Assembly: GCF_000179775.1 (NCBI RefSeq)
Contig: NZ_AEEB01000020.1
Coordinates: 1-64,000 of the forward strand
Direction of reading: 5' to 3'
From: Ahrensia sp. R2A130
GTDB taxonomy: Bacteria; Pseudomonadota; Alphaproteobacteria; Rhizobiales; Rhizobiaceae
Length of the DNA stretch: 64,000 nt
Shown here: positions 35,077 through 43,810 of the stretch, piece by piece
Numbering within the stretch: the first letter of the stretch is position 1
Layout: every line of letters starts with the position of its first letter
Made by a program: the position numbers and the translations under genes
Notes under the pieces: model-generated
The model's input: only the letters and a program-made list of their open reading frames with translations
Databases searched by the model: none
Told to the model about the DNA's origin: nothing

Positions 35077-36075
35077 CTAGGCGTCCAGCGCGTCGACCAG
35101 GCGCTCAGCGCCGTGCCGATATGGATCGACGGTTGGCAGGCCCATGCGGGCTTCGACATCGGCACACATGGTCTTGGCGTCGTCTTCCGACAGGTGCTGG
35201 GTGTTGATGGAAATTCCCACGACCTTACAATCCGGGTTCACAACCTTGGCCAATGCCAGCGCGGTGTCGCGCAGGTCTTCCAGCGATGGCTGCTGATGGC
35301 TCGGCAGACCGCGCATGTGTTTGCGGGTGGGTTCGTGGCACAGGATCAGCGCATCGGGCTGGCCGCCATGCACCAGCGCCAGCGTCACGCCGGAATACGA
35401 TGCGTGAAACAGCGACCCCTGACCTTCGATCAGGTCCCAGTGGTCGGCGTCGTTATCCGGTGTCAGCCATTCGATGGAACCGGCCATGAAGTCGGCGATC
35501 ACCGCGTCCAGCGGAACGCCGTTGCCGGTGATGAGAATACCGGTCTGCCCCGTGGCGCGAAAGGTGGCCTTCATGTTGCGCTCGCGCATGACCTTTTCCA
35601 TGCACAGTGCGGTGTACATTTTGCCGACCGAGCAATCGGTGCCGACAGCCAGACAACGCTTGCCGGTGCGGCGTTCGCCATTGGCAATCGGGTACGGCAC
35701 GGACGGTACGCGCACATCGTGCAGACCGACATTGTTGGCGCTAGCTGCTTCCACCAGGTCGAGGTCGTCTTTCAGCAAATTGTGCAGGCCGGATGCTACA
35801 TCCATGCCGGCGTTCAGCGCTTCCTTGATGACCACGCGCCAGGAATCGGAAATGAACCCGCCCCGGTTGGCCACGCCGATCACCATGGTTTTGGCACCAG
35901 CAGCGATAGCTTCTTCGATGGTCATGTTTGTCAGGCCCATATCGGCCCCGCAGCCCTCAAACATCAGCTGCCCAACGCAAAGCTCCGGACGCCAGTCCTT
36001 GATACCCTGCGCCACCTTGCCAGCAAGACGATCCGGCGCATCGCCGAGGAAGAGAAGATAAGGAGTAGGAATCAT
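35077..36075 (-). CDS. dgcN: DUF1611 protein, DgcN-like N-acetyltransferase
   Basis: A 332-residue DUF1611 protein. Blocks: PYLLFLGDAPDRLAGKVAQG at the start, a Rossmann-like N-terminal half (MVIGVANRGGFI), then a P-loop-like region LAVGTDCSVGKMYTALCM and EGQGSLFHASYSGVTLALVHG. DgcN studied elsewhere acetylates D-glutamate, despite this NTPase-like fold. Start chosen at ATG 36075; the longer frame to 36147 adds 24 residues of unlike sequence. First gene of the D-amino-acid block. Promoter should be in the 36076-36280 gap, shared with the divergent GIY-YIG gene. Confidence 0.83.
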   Translation of the reverse strand: MIPTPYLLFLGDAPDRLAGKVAQGIKDWRPELCVGQLMFEGCGADMGLTNMTIEEAIAAGAKTMVIGVANRGGFISDSWRVVIKEALNAGMDVASGLHNLLKDDLDLVEAASANNVGLHDVRVPSVPYPIANGERRTGKRCLAVGTDCSVGKMYTALCMEKVMRERNMKATFRATGQTGILITGNGVPLDAVIADFMAGSIEWLTPDNDADHWDLIEGQGSLFHASYSGVTLALVHGGQPDALILCHEPTRKHMRGLPSHQQPSLEDLRDTALALAKVVNPDCKVVGISINTQHLSEDDAKTMCADVEARMGLPTVDPYRHGAERLVDALDA

Positions 36076-36281
36076 GGTGCGTGCCCCCGCAGTGGTGGGT
36101 GGAAGTCTGTTGGGATCACATATCTGCCGATGGGCGGGGCGTGGCAAGCGGAGTGGGTGTGTGGAGCTATGTGAGGGGGGCGACTGGACTCATTTTTGTT
36201 AACTTATCTAACTTTGTGTTGGAATAAACGAATAATGTTGTCAGGCTTGATTTCTCAAGCACGACAAATCAGACAACAATC

Positions 36282-36794
36282 ATGAAAATTACGAGCTTCG
36301 GACTATTTTGGCGTGAAGACGAGATAGATTGGAACCCTGGCAAGGGCATTCGAAACAGCTTCAGACTTCTGGGGAAAATTGGATCCAATCGAGGAACTAT
36401 TCGTGTGACGGATTTCCGATTTCAGCAAGGAATATACATTCTATATGACGAGTACGGTCCTACATACGTTGGGCTTACGAGATCGCAGGGACTTGGAAAA
36501 AGACTAAAGGACCATCTGTCCGACCATTTAGCCGGAAAATGGGATAGATTTTCTTGGTTTGGATTCCATCCAATTGCTGAAGCGGACCCCAAAAATGGAA
36601 TTTTTATGCTTAGCAAACCAGAAGAAGAGCTGACCGATAATACTCACACCACTATTGGTGATTTAGAAGCTCTCATAATACGGACTGTCGGGCCCAAACG
36701 TAATACTGCATACCCAAAATTCCAAGATGCAGAGCAATGGGAACAAATATATCATCACGACATAGAATATTATTTAAAACGTCTTGATTGCTAG
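36282..36794 (+). CDS. GIY-YIG nuclease-like protein, AT-rich
   Basis: A 170-residue protein. The GIY-YIG core appears as GIYILYDEYGPTYVGLT (residues ~48-64) followed by LGKRLKDHL with the catalytic-type Arg, and a Glu in IGDLEALIIRTVGPKRN. An N-terminal region of about 45 residues and a C-terminal region rich in His/Tyr are not recognised. Base composition (about 40% GC) and flanks (36180-36280 and 36795-36880, mostly A/T) differ sharply from neighbours, indicating transfer. No partner gene. Could be a lone mobile-element remnant, a defence nuclease or a DNA-repair-like enzyme. Confidence 0.75.
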   Translation: MKITSFGLFWREDEIDWNPGKGIRNSFRLLGKIGSNRGTIRVTDFRFQQGIYILYDEYGPTYVGLTRSQGLGKRLKDHLSDHLAGKWDRFSWFGFHPIAEADPKNGIFMLSKPEEELTDNTHTTIGDLEALIIRTVGPKRNTAYPKFQDAEQWEQIYHHDIEYYLKRLDC

Positions 36795-36882
36795 ATATTG
36801 CCGGTGCGATAAATCACCAAATATGTTTCGAATTTTATATTGATATTAAAAAATTAAAATTTACTAAAATATCTCATCATCA

Positions 36883-37143
36883 CTAATTCTGCTTCTTCCG
36901 CTGCAAATGGCACACTTTCGTCTTCGAACCATCGGCGTTCTTGCGCCAGACACAACCGGGCTTTTTCGGGCGGCCCTTGTGGATGATGTAGCGGCCGCGC
37001 TTCTTGCGGTTGAAGGTCTGGTTGGACACATCGTTGCCACCGATGAAGACGTTCTTCCCGAACCGCACCTCGGCATCAGCCATTGGCGCGAAGGTGGCAT
37101 GGCCCGCGAGGACAAGGCTTGCGGTTAGGGCTAAGCGTATCAT
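36883..37143 (-). CDS. Small exported basic protein
   Basis: An 86-residue protein with a Sec signal peptide (MIRLALTASLVLAGHATFAP, likely cleavage at ADA-E). The mature 60 residues are strongly basic: VRFGKNVFIGGNDVSNQTF, RKKRGRYIIHKGRPKKPGC, and two cysteines about 16 apart that could form one disulphide. I do not know a function. Codon use is like the genome average, unlike the AT-rich gene beside it. Confidence 0.72.
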   Translation of the reverse strand: MIRLALTASLVLAGHATFAPMADAEVRFGKNVFIGGNDVSNQTFNRKKRGRYIIHKGRPKKPGCVWRKNADGSKTKVCHLQRKKQN

Positions 37144-37265
37144 GAGCGCGGTCCGGCTGCGTTGGGTTTCCGACAGCTTATAGTATCACCGGAATATTCC
37201 GCGCGGAAGGATGAGGCGATCATTCCCCGCTCAACGCCTGATTAAATTTGGCAGTGTGTTGCTAA

Positions 37266-37293
37266 CTGCGTCCCCACATGCGCGGGGATGACA
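37266..37293. repeat. Palindromic repeat element, type 2 (decayed)
   Basis: CTGCGTCCCCACATGCGCGGG continues into GATGACAG. The right half matches the element at 32945 (GCGGGGATGACAG); the left half is eroded. Confidence 0.6.
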
Positions 37294-37314
37294 GTGAATT
37301 TGGAGTGACCGGGC

Positions 37315-37626
37315 TTACTTCTTATCCAGCAACAACTGCGTGCCCTTCGTCAGCTTCTCTTTTATCCCGCCGCTCAACTTCGCCAGAATCCATGGCAGGT
37401 CCACTTCGATGTGGATGTCGTCGTCGCGCACGATGAGGTGGCCGGTGATGTTTTGGCCCATGGCTCCGGCTTTGAAGTCGAGGCGGTCGCCGGACCACAT
37501 CTGGTCAACTTGTACTCCTTTTCCAGCGATTTGCTCCTGCACGGTGCCGAACCCGTCTTCGATGCGGCGGCGGGCTTCCAGTTTGGTGTGCTTGTTGGGC
37601 ACGTTCACGGTTACGGTCTCGGCCAT
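37315..37626 (-). CDS. Polyhydroxyalkanoate system family protein
   Basis: A 103-residue protein of the PHA_gran_rgn family (TIGR02610), linked to polyhydroxyalkanoate granules in some bacteria. Family pattern: [21 protein letters not shown], then [20 protein letters not shown] and [18 protein letters not shown]. Start taken at ATG 37626 (MAETV), with AGGAG upstream; a frame to 37653 adds nine unlike residues. No phaC or phaA is nearby. Confidence 0.83.
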   Translation of the reverse strand: MAETVTVNVPNKHTKLEARRRIEDGFGTVQEQIAGKGVQVDQMWSGDRLDFKAGAMGQNITGHLIVRDDDIHIEVDLPWILAKLSGGIKEKLTKGTQLLLDKK

Positions 37627-37790
37627 CGGTCGGCTCCTTATTGTACGTTTCACTTGAGGTAGGGCGGCTGCGACGCTGTTTCAAACGATATGCTCTTGCC
37701 GCGACCCGCCTTTGACCCATAGGCTGTGGTTCACGACATCTCGCCACCGGTCTCGAACGAACGGACGGGTGGTGCATCTGGGAGGATTGC

Positions 37791-38282
37791 ATGGCCAAGG
37801 TAGAAATGAATGTGAACGGGAAGGCGGTTGCTGCAACCGTGGACGACCGCACGTTGCTGGTGGAGTTTCTGCGCGAAGAGCGGAACCTGACCGGCACCCA
37901 CATCGGCTGCGACACGTCGCAATGCGGCGCCTGCGTGGTTCATGTGGACGGCAAGGCCGTGAAATCCTGCACCATGCTGGCCGCTCAGGCTTCCGGTTCC
38001 GACGTTACCACCATCGAAGGTCTGGCAGGCGGTGGCGAATTGCACCCGATGCAGGAAGCTTTTCGCCAGCACCATGGTCTGCAATGCGGTTTCTGTACAC
38101 CGGGCATGATCATGGCCGCCATCGACATCGTGAACCGTCACGGCCCGGACGTGGACGAAAAGACCATCCGCCACGACCTCGAAGGCAATATCTGCCGCTG
38201 CACCGGCTACCACAACATCGTTAAATCCATCGCCGCAGGCGCGAAGGAAATGGGCGGTTCGATGAAACAGGCCGCCGAGTAA
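37791..38282 (+). CDS. coxS: CO dehydrogenase-like small subunit, 2x[2Fe-2S]
   Basis: A 163-residue iron-sulphur subunit of the molybdenum hydroxylase family. N-terminal plant-type ferredoxin domain with [16 protein letters not shown] and SCTMLA; C-terminal four-helix [2Fe-2S] domain with [13 protein letters not shown] and [15 protein letters not shown]. It passes electrons from molybdopterin to FAD. AGGA lies before the start. Operon order S-L-M, with a hairpin repeat in the S-L gap. Confidence 0.94.
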   Translation: MAKVEMNVNGKAVAATVDDRTLLVEFLREERNLTGTHIGCDTSQCGACVVHVDGKAVKSCTMLAAQASGSDVTTIEGLAGGGELHPMQEAFRQHHGLQCGFCTPGMIMAAIDIVNRHGPDVDEKTIRHDLEGNICRCTGYHNIVKSIAAGAKEMGGSMKQAAE

Positions 38283-38320
38283 CGAAACTGGTTGAACGGG
38301 CTTTCTCCAATCGTGGAGCG

Positions 38321-38403
38321 GGCCAAGGCAGACAAGTCTGCCCGGCGCTAGCTGCGCCGCCCCCGCGGAGCGATTGGCATAGCCAATCTGCGTGAGCGCA
38401 AAC
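38321..38403 (+). repeat. Hairpin-array intergenic repeat, copy 7
   Basis: Complete three-arm copy inside the coxS-coxL gap: GGCAGA-CAAG-TCTGCC, GGCGC-TAGCT-GCGCC, spacer GCCCCCGCGGAGCGA, ATTGGC-ATA-GCCAAT, tail TGCGTGAGCGCAAA. The tail ends just before the coxL ribosome binding site (CAGGAG). Confidence 0.88.
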
Positions 38404-38414
38404 AGGAGACTATC

Positions 38415-40817
38415 ATGGGTATCGAAGGTATTGGCGCACGAGTGCTGCGCAAGGAAGACAAGAGATTCATCACCGGCAAGGGCCGTTACACGGACGATCA
38501 CAATGCGGCGGGCCAGCACGTCGCGGTCTTTGTGCGCTCGCCCCATGCCCACGCGAAGATCAAAGGCATCGACCGCGCTGCGGCTGAAAAAATGCCCGGC
38601 ATCGCCGCCATTTTCGACGGTAAACAGCTGACCGGCGACGGCATCGGCAACATCATTTGCGGCTGGATGGTCCACTCCAAGGACGGCAGCCCCATGAACA
38701 TGGGCGCATGGTCGGCGCTCGCAACGGACACCGTTCGCTACGTGGGCGATGCAGTCTGCGTCGTCATCGGCGAAACCATGGCGCAGGCCCGCGCGGCTGC
38801 TGAAGCTGTCGAGATCGATTACGAGGTTCTGCCCGCCGTCGTTTCCGCCGTGGAAGCGATGAAGGATGGCGCGCCCCAGCTTCATCCGGAAGCCGCCAAT
38901 AACATCATCTTCGACTGGGAAATCGGCGAAGGCGAAGCCACGGACACCGCCATCGAGGGCGCGGCTCACACCGTGTCCATCGACATCCGCAATAACCGTC
39001 TGGTGCCGAACCCGATGGAACCACGGTCTGCGCTGGCCGAGTATGATAATGCCGAAGAGCACTTCACGCTCCACACCACATCGCAGAACCCCCACGTTGC
39101 GCGTCTCGTTCTGTCCGCCTTTTATCAGGTGGCACCGGAAAACAAATTACGCGTCATTGCGCCGGATGTCGGCGGCGGTTTCGGCGCGAAGATCTACATC
39201 TACCCCGAAGAAATCGTATGCCTTTGGGCCGCCCGTAAAGCCGGTGTTTCCGCCATCAAATGGACGGCGGACCGCTCCGAAGCCTTCATGACGGACGCCC
39301 ATGGCCGCGACCATGTTTCCACCGCCACGATGGGCTTCGACGAGAACCACAAGATCGTCGGCTTCAAGATCGACACGGTCGCCAATCTCGGCGCGTATAT
39401 GTCGCTCTTCTCGTCCGCGACGCCCACCTATCTCTACGCCACGCTGCTGTCGGGCCAGTACAATATCCCGAACATCCACGCCAACGTGAAGACGGTTTAC
39501 ACCAACACCGTGCCGGTGGACGCCTATCGCGGCGCTGGCCGTCCGGAAGCCACCTATCTGGTGGAACGCATGATGACGGTCGCGGCCCGCGAGTTGGGCA
39601 TCGACCCGGTGGACCTGCGCCGCAAGAACTTCATCACGTCCTTCCCTCACCAGACGCCAGTGATCATGGCCTATGACGCGGGTGACTTTAACGCCTCGCT
39701 CGATGCCGCGATGAAGGAAAGCGATTACGCGAATTTCGATAAGCGTCGCGCAGAATCTGAAGCCAACGGCAAGAAGCGCGGCATTGGCATGTCGTGCTAC
39801 ATCGAAGCCTGCGGCATCGCACCGTCGGCTGCGGTGGGTTCGCTCGGCGCAGGCGTCGGCCTTTGGGAAAGCGCGGAAGTTCGCGTGAACCCGGTCGGCA
39901 CCGTGGAAATCCTCACCGGTTCCCACAGCCACGGTCAGGGCCACGAAACGACCTTCGCCCAGTTGGTGACCGAACGTTTCGGCTTGCCGAAAGAGAACGT
40001 GCAGGTCGTCCACGGCGACACCGACAAAGTGCAGTTCGGCATGGGTACCTACGGTTCCCGCTCCGGCGCTGTTGGCATGTCGGCCATCGAGAAAGCTCTC
40101 GACAAGGTGGAAGCGAAAGCCAAGAAAATCGCCGCCCACATGCTCGAAGCCGCCGAAGGCGACATCGAGATCAAGGATGGCGAAGTGCTGGTAAAAGGCA
40201 CCGACAAAAAGCTTGGCTGGCACGAGGTCTGCCTCGGCGCTTACACCGGCCACAACCTGCCGGAAGACATGGAGCCGGGTCTGAAGGAAGGCGCGTTCTA
40301 CGATCCGACGAACTTCACCTTCCCCGCCGGTTGCTACATCTGCGAGGTGGAGGTTGATCCCGACACGGGCATCACCACCATTGAACAGTTCGTGGCTGCC
40401 GACGATTTCGGTCGCATCATCAACCCGATGATCGTCGAAGGTCAGGTCCATGGTGGCTTGGCCCAAGGCATCGGTCAGGCGCTCATGGAAAACGCTGTCT
40501 ATGACGATGAAGGTCAGCTGATTTCGGCCTCCTACATGGATTACCAGATGCCCCGCGCAGAGGACCTGCCGGACTTTCAGGTGTCCCACCAGACCACGCT
40601 GTGCCCGGGCAACCCGCTCGGCATCAAAGGCTGTGGCGAGGCCGGTGCCATCGGTTCGCCGCCTGCCGTCATCAACGCCATCACCGATGCGCTTGGCCAC
40701 GAAGGCATCACGATGCCGGCCAGCCCGCACAATGTGTGGAAGGCGATCCATGGCGGGCCGAACGGCACGAACGACAACAACCAGTTCGAGCGCCACATCA
40801 CCGACGCGGCTGAGTGA
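38415..40817 (+). CDS. coxL: Form II CO dehydrogenase-like molybdopterin subunit
   Basis: An 800-residue large subunit of the xanthine dehydrogenase/CODH family. The active-site loop reads [13 protein letters not shown], the form II motif; form I CO dehydrogenases have AYxCSFR. Other cofactor motifs: [27 protein letters not shown], and [15 protein letters not shown] with the catalytic Glu. Full length. Form II enzymes mostly lack proven high-affinity CO oxidation, so aldehyde or aromatic hydroxylation is possible. No coxD/E/F/G maturation genes are adjacent. Confidence 0.93.
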   Translation: MGIEGIGARVLRKEDKRFITGKGRYTDDHNAAGQHVAVFVRSPHAHAKIKGIDRAAAEKMPGIAAIFDGKQLTGDGIGNIICGWMVHSKDGSPMNMGAWSALATDTVRYVGDAVCVVIGETMAQARAAAEAVEIDYEVLPAVVSAVEAMKDGAPQLHPEAANNIIFDWEIGEGEATDTAIEGAAHTVSIDIRNNRLVPNPMEPRSALAEYDNAEEHFTLHTTSQNPHVARLVLSAFYQVAPENKLRVIAPDVGGGFGAKIYIYPEEIVCLWAARKAGVSAIKWTADRSEAFMTDAHGRDHVSTATMGFDENHKIVGFKIDTVANLGAYMSLFSSATPTYLYATLLSGQYNIPNIHANVKTVYTNTVPVDAYRGAGRPEATYLVERMMTVAARELGIDPVDLRRKNFITSFPHQTPVIMAYDAGDFNASLDAAMKESDYANFDKRRAESEANGKKRGIGMSCYIEACGIAPSAAVGSLGAGVGLWESAEVRVNPVGTVEILTGSHSHGQGHETTFAQLVTERFGLPKENVQVVHGDTDKVQFGMGTYGSRSGAVGMSAIEKALDKVEAKAKKIAAHMLEAAEGDIEIKDGEVLVKGTDKKLGWHEVCLGAYTGHNLPEDMEPGLKEGAFYDPTNFTFPAGCYICEVEVDPDTGITTIEQFVAADDFGRIINPMIVEGQVHGGLAQGIGQALMENAVYDDEGQLISASYMDYQMPRAEDLPDFQVSHQTTLCPGNPLGIKGCGEAGAIGSPPAVINAITDALGHEGITMPASPHNVWKAIHGGPNGTNDNNQFERHITDAAE

Positions 40818-40881
40818 TCTTAAGTGGGGCGAGCAGTCGCCCTGCATGATCGCACAACGAACACCTTAGGGGAGAGACCCA

Positions 40882-41673
40882 ATGTACGAGACCAATTATC
40901 ACCGCGCTGACAGCCTTGCGGATGCCGCATCCAAGATCGGCGAAGAAGGCAAATACCTGTCCGGCGGACAGACGCTGTTGCCAACTATGAAGCAACGCCT
41001 TGCCGCCCCGTCGGACCTCATCGACCTGTCGAAGATCAACGGTCTGAGCGGCATCGAAGTGAATGGGAAATCCGTCAAAATCGGCGCCATGACCACCCAC
41101 GCCGAAGTCGCCAACCACTCCGGTCTGCGCGACGCCTGCCACGCCATTTCCGAAATGGGCGGCTGGATCGGCGACCCCCATGTGCGCCACCGCGGCACCA
41201 TCGGCGGCTCCATCGCCAACAACGATCCGGCAGCTGACTACCCGTCTGCAATGCTTGCGCTCAACGCGACCATTCACACGGACCAACGTGAGATCGCAGC
41301 CGACGATTTCTTCACCGGCATGTTCGACACCGCATTGAAGGAAGGTGAAATCGTCACCGCCGTTTCCTTCACCGCGCCGGAAAAATGCGGCTACGAAAAA
41401 TTCCGTAACCCCGCCTCGCGCTACGCCATGGCTGGCGTCTTTGTCGCCCATCACGGCGATGCGGTCCGCGTCGGCGTGACCGGTGCATCTTCCGGCGGCG
41501 TTTATCGCCCCGCTGATATGGAAGAGGCACTTTCCGACAACTTCTCCGCCGACGCGCTCGACGGTTGCTCGGTGGATGAAGGCGACATGCTGTCAGACAT
41601 CCATGGCTCCGCCGAATACCGCGCCCATCTGGTCAAGGTCATGGCCAAACGCGCGGTTGCTGCGGCTCACTGA
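40882..41673 (+). CDS. coxM: CO dehydrogenase-like medium subunit, FAD-binding
   Basis: A 263-residue flavoprotein subunit. FAD motifs: LSGGQTLLPTMKQRLA (residues ~31-46) and RHRGTIGGSIANNDPAADYP (~94-113), both intact. C-terminal CO_deh_flav_C domain with KFRNPASRYAMAGVFVA. Completes the S-L-M order. GGGGAGAG lies 8-9 bases before the start. Confidence 0.94.
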   Translation: MYETNYHRADSLADAASKIGEEGKYLSGGQTLLPTMKQRLAAPSDLIDLSKINGLSGIEVNGKSVKIGAMTTHAEVANHSGLRDACHAISEMGGWIGDPHVRHRGTIGGSIANNDPAADYPSAMLALNATIHTDQREIAADDFFTGMFDTALKEGEIVTAVSFTAPEKCGYEKFRNPASRYAMAGVFVAHHGDAVRVGVTGASSGGVYRPADMEEALSDNFSADALDGCSVDEGDMLSDIHGSAEYRAHLVKVMAKRAVAAAH

Positions 41674-41674
41674 G

Positions 41675-42091
41675 TTGGGCCAAATCTACACCACTTTGCG
41701 GCACCGGGGACTCGTCGTTCTCGGTGCCGTTTTAATTTGGGCGACCGCTGCACCTGCCAGTGATCTGCGCGCCGTGCCGGACGGTTTCCACCCCGTCGAA
41801 CTGTCACCGAACCGAGTTGCGTCCGCCACAGTGTTCGGCGCGTTGGGCCGGTATCTGCCGCCGGGACCGGAAAGTCTGGAAGGGCGGCCTTCCTTCTCGA
41901 TGAATGTGGTAAAGGCGGGTGATGTCTTGCGGGTCGATATCTCCGCAGGTGACTTTCTTGATGACTCCGTGAGCGGACAGGAGTTGATCGGCTATATCGG
42001 TCAGACGGACCGTGGTTGGAAGCTGCTGCAACTCCACGAGCGCTTCATCTGCTATCGTGGTGCGCCGGATGACCGAGGGCGTTGTCCCTAA
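41675..42091 (+). CDS. Small exported protein after coxM
   Basis: An open frame starting from TTG 41675 (2 bases after the coxM stop) or TTG 41696. The product of about 135 residues has a basic N-terminus and a hydrophobic signal segment (LVVLGAVLIWATAAPAS). The rest is polar and includes VFGALGRYLPPGPESLEG, VDISAGDFLDDSVSGQE and a C-terminal pair of cysteines. No ATG start exists in frame, which lowers confidence, but the signal-like start and tight spacing favour a real gene. Not recognised. Ends in a 4-bp convergent overlap with the methyltransferase gene. Confidence 0.6.
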   Translation: MGQIYTTLRHRGLVVLGAVLIWATAAPASDLRAVPDGFHPVELSPNRVASATVFGALGRYLPPGPESLEGRPSFSMNVVKAGDVLRVDISAGDFLDDSVSGQELIGYIGQTDRGWKLLQLHERFICYRGAPDDRGRCP

Positions 42092-43065
42092 CGCACCGCC
42101 TCCAGCACCTTGAACCCGTCCCGGTGCGTCAGTGCTGAGAACCGCCGGAAGTGCTTCGTCAAAACGGCTTCATAGGGCAGGCGAGAGTTTGCAACCATCA
42201 ACAGTCGTCCGCCTTGCGGCAGCGCTTTGGACGCCGCTTCAATGAACGTCTGCCCCAACGCAGGTTCCGCAGCCCGCGAAGTGTGGAAGGGTGGGTTCAT
42301 GATGATCGTGTCGAACGTGCCGCCCCCATTTGAACGAAGAGGCGCTTCGCTGGTAATGTCACACCAGCTAAAGCTTGCCGCGCCGGGTGCATTGATCTTG
42401 GCAGCTTCCAGCGCAGCATGGTCAGCCTCGTAAAGTTCGATATGTTCGACACTGACCTCCAGCGCTTTGGCGGAAAGATACCCCCAACCCGCGCCGAAAT
42501 CCGCAACTCGCCCATGCAGTTTGCCCACGAACTGTTCGGCCAACAGCGCTGACCCCTTGTCGATATCGCGCGCAGAAAACATGCCTGGCGCGACATGGAA
42601 TTCGTGGTTCACGGCAGGCGCTTCCGCAAGCGGCCAGTCGTCGCCACTCTTTATCAACCAGAAGACAACCGCGTGATGTTTAGACAAGCTGCCCGCGACC
42701 TCGGTGCGCCGGCCCGCCCATTTGCGCAACGCCTTCACGCTGGAATTCGTATCTCCTGCAAAAGCAACCACGCCACCTTCACGCGTTGCATTCCACGCGC
42801 GGGCGAGATTGCGCTCGTTGGCGATGCGGTTGCGGTTCGCCAGAACCAGCGCACCTGCCCTGCTGATCTCATCACGCTCCGCGGCCGTGTTATAACCAGC
42901 CTGTTCTAAGGCGAGGTAGAAGCCTCGATGCCCCTGCTCGCATAACACTTCCGGCAGTGCTCCACCGGGCAAGGGTTGAGCCTCAAGAAACAGCCAATCG
43001 CCATCTGGCTGCGGCAGCAGGTCTTGATCAAAAGGCAGCAGCAGGGTGTCGCGGGCGTCAGCCAT
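42088..43065 (-). CDS. RsmC-like class I methyltransferase
   Basis: A 325-residue two-domain protein: an inactive N-terminal methyltransferase-like half and a C-terminal SAM domain with VADFGAGWGYLSAKAL (motif I) and IIMNPPFHTSRA (the NPPF motif of N-methylating enzymes). The closest family is 16S rRNA m2G1207 methyltransferase RsmC. N-terminal half is less conserved. Stands alone. Confidence 0.85.
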   Translation of the reverse strand: MADARDTLLLPFDQDLLPQPDGDWLFLEAQPLPGGALPEVLCEQGHRGFYLALEQAGYNTAAERDEISRAGALVLANRNRIANERNLARAWNATREGGVVAFAGDTNSSVKALRKWAGRRTEVAGSLSKHHAVVFWLIKSGDDWPLAEAPAVNHEFHVAPGMFSARDIDKGSALLAEQFVGKLHGRVADFGAGWGYLSAKALEVSVEHIELYEADHAALEAAKINAPGAASFSWCDITSEAPLRSNGGGTFDTIIMNPPFHTSRAAEPALGQTFIEAASKALPQGGRLLMVANSRLPYEAVLTKHFRRFSALTHRDGFKVLEAVR

Positions 43066-43198
43066 ATGGTGGATCCGGTGGACGGGGGTAAATTGAACAG
43101 CCTGTGCGCTTTACAACAGCGCCCGTCACTTGGCACTGCTGAAAGTGGCCGCAGCTGCAAATGTCCGGTCCATCGAACCAAGCACAGGAACTTCTTTC

Positions 43199-43810
43199 AT
43201 GTTGCGACTAACTATCTTTGCTTCAAGCATTTTGGGTCTGCTCACCCTGCAAGCCTGCCAAACGCTGTCGAAAGAAGAATGCGCCGTCGCCGATTGGGCG
43301 CTCATTGGTGAACGGGACGGTTCGGCGGGACGATCGCTGGGATATATCTCCAAACATATTAAAGCCTGCTCGAAATCCGGCCAACCGGTGGATCAGCCTC
43401 GTTGGCAGGAAGGTCATGCCCTCGGTGCGCGCCGCTATTGCACCCCGGACAATGGTCTCCTGGTTGGCAACATAGGATCGACCTACAACAATATCTGCGC
43501 CGCAGATCAGCAGGCCGGGTTTCTCGATGGCTACAATCTCGGCAAGGAACGCTACGCACTGCTACAGCGCCGAAGCAGCGAGGTGAGCAATATCAGTACC
43601 GCGAAGTCAGGAATCGATGACATCAATGAAAAATTCGCAGCCGGTGTGCGAACGCAGTCGGATGTCATCGCAGAAAGGCGGAAATTTCGTCGTGAAATCA
43701 GGCAGGCGAAGTTAGATATTGACGATCTTGATTTTGAAATCGAACGCCTTGACCGCCGTATTTCCCGCGAAGGTTTTTCGCCGCCGCCAGCACCGGCACC
43801 CGTCTTCTAA
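43199..43810 (+). CDS. DUF2799-like lipoprotein
   Basis: A 203-residue lipoprotein: signal MLRLTIFASSILGLLTLQAC ends in the lipobox LQAC. The mature part begins QTLSKEECAVADWALIGERDG, typical of DUF2799, with conserved Cys residues (ARRYCTPDNGL). The C-terminal 70 residues are a charged coiled coil (RRKFRREIRQAKLDIDDLD) ending in a Pro/Ala run. Start at ATG 43199; the longer frame from 43130 adds unlike residues. Function unknown. Convergent with the patatin gene (4-bp overlap). Confidence 0.82.
   Translation: MLRLTIFASSILGLLTLQACQTLSKEECAVADWALIGERDGSAGRSLGYISKHIKACSKSGQPVDQPRWQEGHALGARRYCTPDNGLLVGNIGSTYNNICAADQQAGFLDGYNLGKERYALLQRRSSEVSNISTAKSGIDDINEKFAAGVRTQSDVIAERRKFRREIRQAKLDIDDLDFEIERLDRRISREGFSPPPAPAPVF

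Noticed and set aside
34729..36174. Open frame of 481 codons on the plus strand
   Set aside because: Antisense to the DgcA-like and DgcN-like genes, which are both clear family members.
37731..39095. Open frame of 454 codons on the minus strand
   Set aside because: Runs across coxS, a repeat and the start of coxL in antisense; no domain.
39147..40847. Open frame of 566 codons on the minus strand
   Set aside because: Antisense to coxL; composition is typical of a shadow and coxL has all its family motifs.
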